Assembly (NCBI GenBank): GCA_029261675.1
Contig: JAJDBA010000012.1
Span: forward strand, 1-20,857
Source: Nitrospinaceae bacterium
GTDB lineage: Bacteria > Nitrospinota > Nitrospinia > Nitrospinales > VA-1
Length of the DNA: 20,857 bases
Direction: 5' to 3'
Shown here: positions 16,116 to 20,857 of the stretch, one piece after another
Layout: each line of letters opens with the position of its first letter
Numbering within the stretch: the stretch's first letter is position 1
Program-made: the position numbers and the translations under genes
The notes under the pieces: generated by a model
What the model saw: the letters and a program-made list of their open reading frames with translations, nothing else
The model's database searches: none
Told to the model about the DNA's origin: nothing

Positions 16116-16132
16116 TTTAATTCAAAATACTT

Positions 16133-16981
16133 ATGCTAATTTTTTCTAAAGATATCGGTCAGCGAGACCATACCCATGCGTTGGAAGAGAAACTGCCAGA
16201 CTTGAAACGCTATATGGAATACCAAAGAAAACTGTTTCCATACACGGTTGTTCGAGCGGGATTAGACCTTGCCTACAAAGAGGTCGATGATATTCTCAAT
16301 TTTGTCGATAACGATTATCGTCCGCCTGCCGACAGCAATAGGCAGGAGTATCCGGCAGATGTCGATCAGTGGTACCGTCAGCGGTTTCCTTGGGCGTCCG
16401 CATTTTTAAAAATGGAGGATATGCATGACACTTTGGTAATTCTTATTAAGGCGATGGATTCTTTCCGTACTCATGAAACCGGGAATAGTTATCACTGGAC
16501 TGTTTTGTACGATTCCGTTCACAATATTATTCAGATTTATAACAGTCTCATCCGGGAGAAACCGGATCAGTCGAGAGACATCCATTTGAGTAGTGGAGTT
16601 GAAGTAGACTTCGATGACTTTGTGAATAATTACTGGTTGAATCTCGATTTTATGATTTTTTCGCAAGCCGACTTTCCACACGCCCGACATATGAAAAGGA
16701 AAGCAACGATTGAGGAGACGATCCAGCAGCGCATGGCAGAAGGTGAGGAGCCTTTAGTTGCACTGGAAAACCTGGAGCCGGATTTAAAACCAGATGAAGC
16801 CACGTTAAAACTTCTAAGGCGTGACCCGGTTGAAACACGGTTGCTTGAATTGGTCAGCCATCCTGAAATGGGAAAGCAATATGACAGTATAAATAATGAG
16901 TTTATAGAAAACCCGCAGTACGGAAAAATCTCAATTATTGATGCTGATTATTTGGCAAATTACGAATATTCAACGAAATAG
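16133..16981 (+). CDS. Unrecognised 282-residue acidic protein
   Basis: I do not recognise this family. It is a soluble, Asp/Glu-rich, mostly helical protein with many aromatic residues (DNDYRPPADSN, DQWYRQRFPWASAF, NYWLNLDFMIF). No signal peptide, membrane helix, P-loop or obvious metal motif is seen, although a HARHMKRK cluster occurs near residue 184. The C-terminal third (MAEGEEPLVALENLEPDLKP and onward) is acidic. It lies 17 bp after the 144-residue gene and ends 3 bp before the convergent adhesin gene. No convincing Shine-Dalgarno precedes the ATG, so translation may depend on coupling to the first gene. Whether the two proteins interact is unknown. Confidence 0.78.
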   Translation: MLIFSKDIGQRDHTHALEEKLPDLKRYMEYQRKLFPYTVVRAGLDLAYKEVDDILNFVDNDYRPPADSNRQEYPADVDQWYRQRFPWASAFLKMEDMHDTLVILIKAMDSFRTHETGNSYHWTVLYDSVHNIIQIYNSLIREKPDQSRDIHLSSGVEVDFDDFVNNYWLNLDFMIFSQADFPHARHMKRKATIEETIQQRMAEGEEPLVALENLEPDLKPDEATLKLLRRDPVETRLLELVSHPEMGKQYDSINNEFIENPQYGKISIIDADYLANYEYSTK

Positions 16982-16984
16982 AGA

Positions 16985-17509
16985 TCAGCGGGCGAAGCTG
17001 AGAGAGTCTATCTGGCTCAAACTGAACAGAGGTTTAGGTGACCTCTTGGGAGGTTTAGGTGAAGATTGATAAGAGGCTCTTTTCTTTCCAGATGTATCCT
17101 CAAAATAGGGTGAAGATTTTTGTGCTGATTTTGTAAAAGAAATTTCAGCCACCTGTTCTTTTTCGAATGTTGTTTTAGGTCGTCTGGCAAGGTCTCTTTT
17201 CGATGATCTTTTTCTCTTGGCTATTTGACTGTTCTTAATCCCGGTACCTTCCCAGACATTCTCAAGATTTTCCAAACCATCAAAATAGACGGCTGTTTCT
17301 TCATCAATCTCTACCAATTGTTTTACTTCGCTAAATAAATCAAGATAGGGAAGTTCTTTACTCTTAGCTCTTGTAGCTCTTGCCGGGTCAATATCTAAAT
17401 AGCTTTCTTGAAAGATTTCTAGTTGAGGGAATAATTGTCCCGTTGTTTCGAGAGCTCGCTCACCTAATGTTTTATCCCCAACAGGTAGGTTTTCATTGTC
17501 GCGGCGAGT
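16985..17509 (-). other. Non-repetitive basic, Pro-rich C-terminal tail of the adhesin
   Basis: 174 residues plus stop, starting TRRDNENLPV. The first half is acidic and helical-looking; the last 85 residues are rich in Lys and Arg (IAKRKRSSKRDLARR; PKPPKRSPKP) and end SLSFAR. Bordetella FhaB also has a Pro/Lys-rich segment before its C-terminal prodomain, so a role in retention or processing is conceivable (inference). Confidence 0.6.
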
Positions 17510-20500
17510 GAATAATACAGATCCCAATAATGCAATTGCATTTTGTTGGCCGGTGGCGGCACCTATAAACGAGACGTTAATATTTCCGGTTCCAGTATGG
17601 TTAATATTAGTTATATTTATTTCGTTTAATTCGAAAATATTGATATCTCCCAAACCAGAGTTATTAATATCCACCGATCCAATATTTGTTTCAATGGCAT
17701 TGGCTGCGGTTCCAAACCCTGTTACGAGATTGGCTATCAGAGTACTTGCGCTGATATCCAAAGAGGTAGAGTCGGCATCACGAACGCCACCGTTTGTTGA
17801 ATTCAAGGTTAAGGAAGTTGAGGTGGAGAGCAAACCAAGAGTAATGTCTTCGTCAGCAGATAATGCAAGAGTCCCTGTGCTTGCGCTAAAGGTGGTTCCA
17901 CTTACCATTGTTAGTGCGCCGCCTGAGCCGTTATTATCCGAATCATTATCTGCAGCTACAACAATGTTTCCAGACGTAGTGGTGATATCTCCTGCAGCTG
18001 TAAAAATAATATCGTCATCGGCTCTAAGGGTTGTATTGCCTGTAGTTTGAATAGTACCGTTGACGTTCAACGAATTATCTCCTCCTATCGTTACATTGAG
18101 GTCTCCTCCTACCGTTGAAGCACCTAATGTGAGCGCGCTGTTGCTAATCACTGTTGCGTTGGCGGTTCCCAATGTGCTGAGGCTGAGGGTGCCTGTAATG
18201 GCTACGTCAATGCCAAAATTGATACCGCCTGTTCCTGCGTTAAGAGTTATATCGCCCAGGCCTGAAGAAGCTGTTCCAGAAAAGTTAATTACACTTCCCG
18301 CTGCAGTTGCATTCAAGGTTAATGGCCCGGAAAAAGAAGTCACGTTGTCTACTGTGATGGTTCCGTTGGAATTATTTCCTATTGTCAGACCTGTAGCCGT
18401 GATCTGGCTGAGTTCCGTATTATTCAAAGAAAAGCTACCAGCACCTGAACCCAGTCCTATAGTTTGGCCTGATTGCGATGCTAATAATGTTGCAGCTCCT
18501 GAGTTGATTGCGCTGCCAGCACCCAATGTTATATTGCTGGAGGTGATGGATAAAGAATTGTTACTGGTGTTCAGCGTCAGGCCTGCTGAGATCGTAAAAA
18601 CACCACTGCCATTCGCGTCACTATCTGAATCGAAGCTAGTAGCTCCGTTAGTAGTTAGGTTGGATGAAAGCGTAATCCCATTTCCGGCATTCACAGTTAC
18701 GGTCTGAAAAGTAGAAGCGGAATTTTCAAAAATAACCGATGATCCTGAGGATGTTGCATTTAAAGTTACTGATGCGAACTGGTCCGTATCCGTTGAAGCG
18801 ATTCCCTCAACTGTGATATTGCCATTGGTGTTATCCCCAACAATGAGATCTCCGGCTACAATTTTTCCGAGCTCGGTCGAAGTCAAACTCAAGCCACAAG
18901 TGCCGCCGCAGTTGGAAGCCCCTAGACCGATGGTAGCATTAGCCAGGTTTGTTTGAATTGTTGTCGATGCGGTTCCGCTACTTAATGTTGACCCTCCAAT
19001 TGTCAGCCCATTTGATTTAAGAACAATCGCACCGGATGCTATGAAATTATTATTGAGATTTATAGCACCGGTGGATTCAAGCGTTATCGCTCCTGCGGTC
19101 GTGATGTTGCCGGTGGCCGAAGCTAATGTGATGTCTCCCGTAGAAGTAATGGCACTGGTGTTGATGATCAATCCGGTGGTGCCAGACAAAGTCATTGCTC
19201 CTTGCCCTGTTATGGTTCCTCCACTTTGACCGATAGTCAGTTTTCCAACAAGGTTCAATGCCGTTCCAGATGCAATAGTAATACTGCCATTGATCAGATT
19301 GAGATCGCCGGTGATAAGAGCCAGTTCAGCATTGCTGATATTCATTCCGGCAAACCCAGAAGTAAATCCCAAACCTAAACTTCCGCTGTTAGATACATTG
19401 AGGGTGGTTGCGCTTGTACCTGGGTTAAGCGACCCAGTCAAAACTAAATCGCTAGCCGTAATATTAAGAGCGTTGTTGGTTGTTGTTACAGCTCCGGTTA
19501 TCGTGGTGTTGCCGGTGCCTGAATTCAGATCAACGGTGCCGTTTGCCGAAAGACCGGCAAGGGAAATTCCCGAGCTTGCAGTCAAGTTCGCTGTTGTTAC
19601 TGAAGTCAGCGAATTACTTACGGTGATACTGCCTGTGGAATTTAGAGTGAGTGAACCATTGTTGGCTGTAATCGTAGTCCCAGCTAAAGTTATGTTGCCT
19701 CCTGAGATATTCATTCCGCTTGCCAGAGAGAGCGAACTTCCCCCTTGTAGATTGATGTTTCCTGTCGCCGTTAGCGTGCTGTTACCGAGAGTTATGCCGC
19801 TGTTAGCAGTCATTGTTACGGCACCTTGAGAAACTAGAGCGTTGTCTATATTTATAGTTGAGCCGGTAGAGGTTAAAACCAGGTTTCCTGCGGAGGTTGT
19901 ATTACTGGCGCTAAGTGCCAAGGCCCCTGCTGAGCTCAGAGTAATTCCACTTCCTAATGTTAATACTGAGGAGTTTGCGTTGATGGTCAGATTACCTGCA
20001 GACGTGGTAATGCCACCATTCAAAGTAATACCCGAGTTTGCTGTCAGGGTAACGGCTCCGGCGGCTGTTAAGTTGCCAGTTGTCGTGATGCTCGTAGGTG
20101 CTGTCAGGGTCAACCCGGCGGCCGCAGTCATGCCACCCGTAATAGCGCTCAAGCTAATAGATGTTGCGCTGTTTAGAGAAACGCCGCTGGCAAAAGTAAT
20201 ATTATCTTTTGGGTCGATGGAATCGACACCGCTATCGGCGTCACCGTTTAAGCTAATACCCCCTGTGGTTGTGGTGATATTGGCATTGACATTAATTCCG
20301 TTTACGGCCTTTGCTTCAAGTGAAGAGAACGAAGAGTCCGCCTGAAATATAATAGCGCCTTCTGAACCAGAGACATGGGTGTTTACATCTAATACCACGC
20401 CTTCAGTAAAGGAAGTAAGAGTGACACCATTTACGTCGATATCACCGTTCAAGGTTCCGCCAATGGTGAGCTTATTGCCGCTGATTCTGTCCAGCTCAGA

Positions 20501-20857
20501 TTGCACGATGGACATATCGCACAGGCTTGCGAAACCGATTCCACAACCCGACAACCCGCTCCCACCCAGAAAAATATTGGTGTTCGACCCAATGGTTACA
20601 TTCCCTGTTCCACTGTTTATGTTGCCCACCAAATTTAAAGTTCTACCTGTTAAGGAAATGTCTCCTCCGTTCGAAGTTAAATTTCCTATGATCAGGTCAC
20701 CTTTTGCTTCAAAAATAATATCGCCTCCCTGGGTACGGATTTCATCATTCCCATCGAGGAATCGGATGGTGCCTGTAGATGTAGTAATATTGCTGTTGGT
20801 GTCTCTGCTGATAGAATTTTTTAATGTCCTGAATGTAACCGTGTTGCCGTTGCCTTG
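16985..20857 (-). CDS. FHA-like repeat adhesin (probable two-partner-secretion exoprotein), N-terminus beyond window
   Basis: The frame is open from the stop at 16985 to the right edge, giving the last 1290 residues; the start and signal/TPS domain are outside. An apparent TTG start at 20632 is not real, because 75 further in-frame codons continue upstream. The sequence is Gly/Ser/Thr/Asn-rich with short beta strands of the GNITLNSTG, ANSGITLNGG type, as in right-handed beta-helix filamentous haemagglutinins. No transmembrane beta-barrel follows, so export by a separate TpsB protein is more likely than autotransport; no tpsB is in view. From about 17509 down, the helix gives way to a 174-residue non-repetitive, increasingly Lys/Arg/Pro-rich tail. 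Likely surface-exposed or secreted and adhesive. Almost no cysteine occurs outside two short stretches. Confidence 0.88.
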   Translation of the reverse strand, partial: QGNGNTVTFRTLKNSISRDTNSNITTSTGTIRFLDGNDEIRTQGGDIIFEAKGDLIIGNLTSNGGDISLTGRTLNLVGNINSGTGNVTIGSNTNIFLGGSGLSGCGIGFASLCDMSIVQSELDRISGNKLTIGGTLNGDIDVNGVTLTSFTEGVVLDVNTHVSGSEGAIIFQADSSFSSLEAKAVNGINVNANITTTTGGISLNGDADSGVDSIDPKDNITFASGVSLNSATSISLSAITGGMTAAAGLTLTAPTSITTTGNLTAAGAVTLTANSGITLNGGITTSAGNLTINANSSVLTLGSGITLSSAGALALSASNTTSAGNLVLTSTGSTINIDNALVSQGAVTMTANSGITLGNSTLTATGNINLQGGSSLSLASGMNISGGNITLAGTTITANNGSLTLNSTGSITVSNSLTSVTTANLTASSGISLAGLSANGTVDLNSGTGNTTITGAVTTTNNALNITASDLVLTGSLNPGTSATTLNVSNSGSLGLGFTSGFAGMNISNAELALITGDLNLINGSITIASGTALNLVGKLTIGQSGGTITGQGAMTLSGTTGLIINTSAITSTGDITLASATGNITTAGAITLESTGAINLNNNFIASGAIVLKSNGLTIGGSTLSSGTASTTIQTNLANATIGLGASNCGGTCGLSLTSTELGKIVAGDLIVGDNTNGNITVEGIASTDTDQFASVTLNATSSGSSVIFENSASTFQTVTVNAGNGITLSSNLTTNGATSFDSDSDANGSGVFTISAGLTLNTSNNSLSITSSNITLGAGSAINSGAATLLASQSGQTIGLGSGAGSFSLNNTELSQITATGLTIGNNSNGTITVDNVTSFSGPLTLNATAAGSVINFSGTASSGLGDITLNAGTGGINFGIDVAITGTLSLSTLGTANATVISNSALTLGASTVGGDLNVTIGGDNSLNVNGTIQTTGNTTLRADDDIIFTAAGDITTTSGNIVVAADNDSDNNGSGGALTMVSGTTFSASTGTLALSADEDITLGLLSTSTSLTLNSTNGGVRDADSTSLDISASTLIANLVTGFGTAANAIETNIGSVDINNSGLGDINIFELNEINITNINHTGTGNINVSFIGAATGQQNAIALLGSVLFTRRDNENLPVGDKTLGERALETTGQLFPQLEIFQESYLDIDPARATRAKSKELPYLDLFSEVKQLVEIDEETAVYFDGLENLENVWEGTGIKNSQIAKRKRSSKRDLARRPKTTFEKEQVAEISFTKSAQKSSPYFEDTSGKKRASYQSSPKPPKRSPKPLFSLSQIDSLSFAR
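17915..17970 (-). repeat. Asp-rich loop 3 in the adhesin
   Basis: Encodes ADNDSDNNGSGGAL, an Asp/Asn/Gly insertion between beta strands, possibly a calcium-binding turn. Confidence 0.4.
18330..18465 (-). repeat. Adhesin module copy D
   Basis: Encodes IGLG, a short loop, then LNNTELSQITATGLTIG followed by NNSNGTITVDNV. Fourth copy of a recurring module (consensus ELxxIxxxxLxIGxxxxGxIxV). Confidence 0.6.
18595..18640 (-). repeat. Asp-rich loop 2 in the adhesin
   Basis: Encodes FDSDSDANGSGVF, similar in composition to the loops near 17940 and 20235. Confidence 0.4.
18795..18935 (-). repeat. Adhesin module copy C
   Basis: Encodes IGLGASNCGGTCGLSL, then TSTELGKIVAGDLIVG and DNTNGNITVEGI. Contains the CGGTC pair of cysteines. 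About 466 bp from copy D. Confidence 0.6.
19270..19385 (-). repeat. Adhesin module copy B (shortened)
   Basis: Encodes LGLGFTSGFAGMNIS, then NAELALITGDLNLINGSITI. Shorter than the other copies and without cysteines. Confidence 0.5.
20220..20255 (-). repeat. Asp-rich loop 1 in the adhesin
   Basis: Encodes NGDADSGVDSI, the first of three Asp-rich insertions between beta strands. Confidence 0.4.
20417..20572 (-). repeat. Adhesin module copy A
   Basis: Encodes LGGSGLSGCGIGFASLCDM, then SELDRISGNKLTIGG and LNGDIDVNGV. Like copy C it has a cysteine pair ahead of the ELxxI segment. Confidence 0.55.

Noticed and set aside
16985..17001. TCAGC ... GCTGA hairpin at the convergent junction, considered as a terminator
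   Set aside because: Only 5 bp of stem, no T-run in either direction, and it lies within the last codons of the adhesin.
17496..20345. Series of long plus-strand open frames (about 17496-18050, 18060-18707, 19290-19829, 19842-20345) with Val/Pro/Ala-rich translations
   Set aside because: They are antisense to the repetitive adhesin. Its Thr/Ser/Asn/Gly codon use leaves the opposite strand free of stops, and the translations are low-complexity mirrors of the repeats.
20632..20632. TTG at 20632 as the start of the adhesin
   Set aside because: The frame is open for another 75 codons to the window edge with the same beta-helix character, so the true start lies outside.
16985..20857. CRISPR array or DNA-level tandem repeat in the low-complexity right-hand region
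   Set aside because: The similarity is in protein pattern, not in exact DNA units with unique spacers; the region is one continuous coding frame.

Overview
This window reads as a piece of a Gram-negative bacterial chromosome. The evidence is an FHA-like (two-partner-secretion type) surface adhesin, ElbB, a NudL-type CoA pyrophosphatase, a polyprenyl-phosphate type glycosyltransferase and an envelope-glycan style gene set. The genes are tightly packed, no gap exceeds about 260 bases, and there are no insertion sequences, tRNA or rRNA genes, CRISPR arrays or phage genes. The phylum cannot be fixed from sequence alone. The mix of FHA-like repeat protein, SPASM radical SAM enzymes and WbqC would suit a deltaproteobacterial or Nitrospinota-like lineage, but that is a guess.

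Layout. Positions 1-793 (minus) hold an Spx/ArsC-like thioredoxin-fold protein followed 11 bp later by a NudL-type Nudix hydrolase that runs off the left edge. Divergent from these, 1051-7359 (plus) holds smc (complete), a 450-residue leucine-rich-repeat protein of unusually regular 27-residue period, and a GGDEF-PilZ diguanylate cyclase carrying both a product-inhibition site and a c-di-GMP binding motif. Positions 7377-12854 (minus) are a compact six-gene operon, in transcription order: an NDP-sugar 4,6-dehydratase-like SDR, a WbqC-like protein, a SPASM radical SAM protein, a GT2 polyprenyl-phosphate-type glycosyltransferase, a second SPASM radical SAM protein and a class I methyltransferase. 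Junctions range from +13 bp to a 4-bp ATGA overlap. Upstream on the same strand lie elbB and nadE (13047-15563). Divergent from nadE are two unrecognised genes (15681-16981, plus). Convergent with these, 16985-20857 (minus) is the C-terminal 1290 residues of a giant FHA-like repeat protein whose N-terminus lies beyond the right edge.

How the parts may work together. The six-gene operon looks like a pathway that makes or decorates a lipid-linked sugar: a nucleotide-sugar SDR, a membrane GT2 that would load a sugar onto a polyprenyl phosphate, and two radical SAM/SPASM enzymes plus a methyltransferase that could modify the sugar, lipid or another partner. No precursor-peptide gene is visible between them, so a RiPP pathway is not supported. 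The chemistry is not one I can name, and this is the best candidate for an undescribed system here. The c-di-GMP enzyme, the glycan operon and the adhesin are all consistent with surface or biofilm biology, but nothing in the sequence ties them into one regulon.
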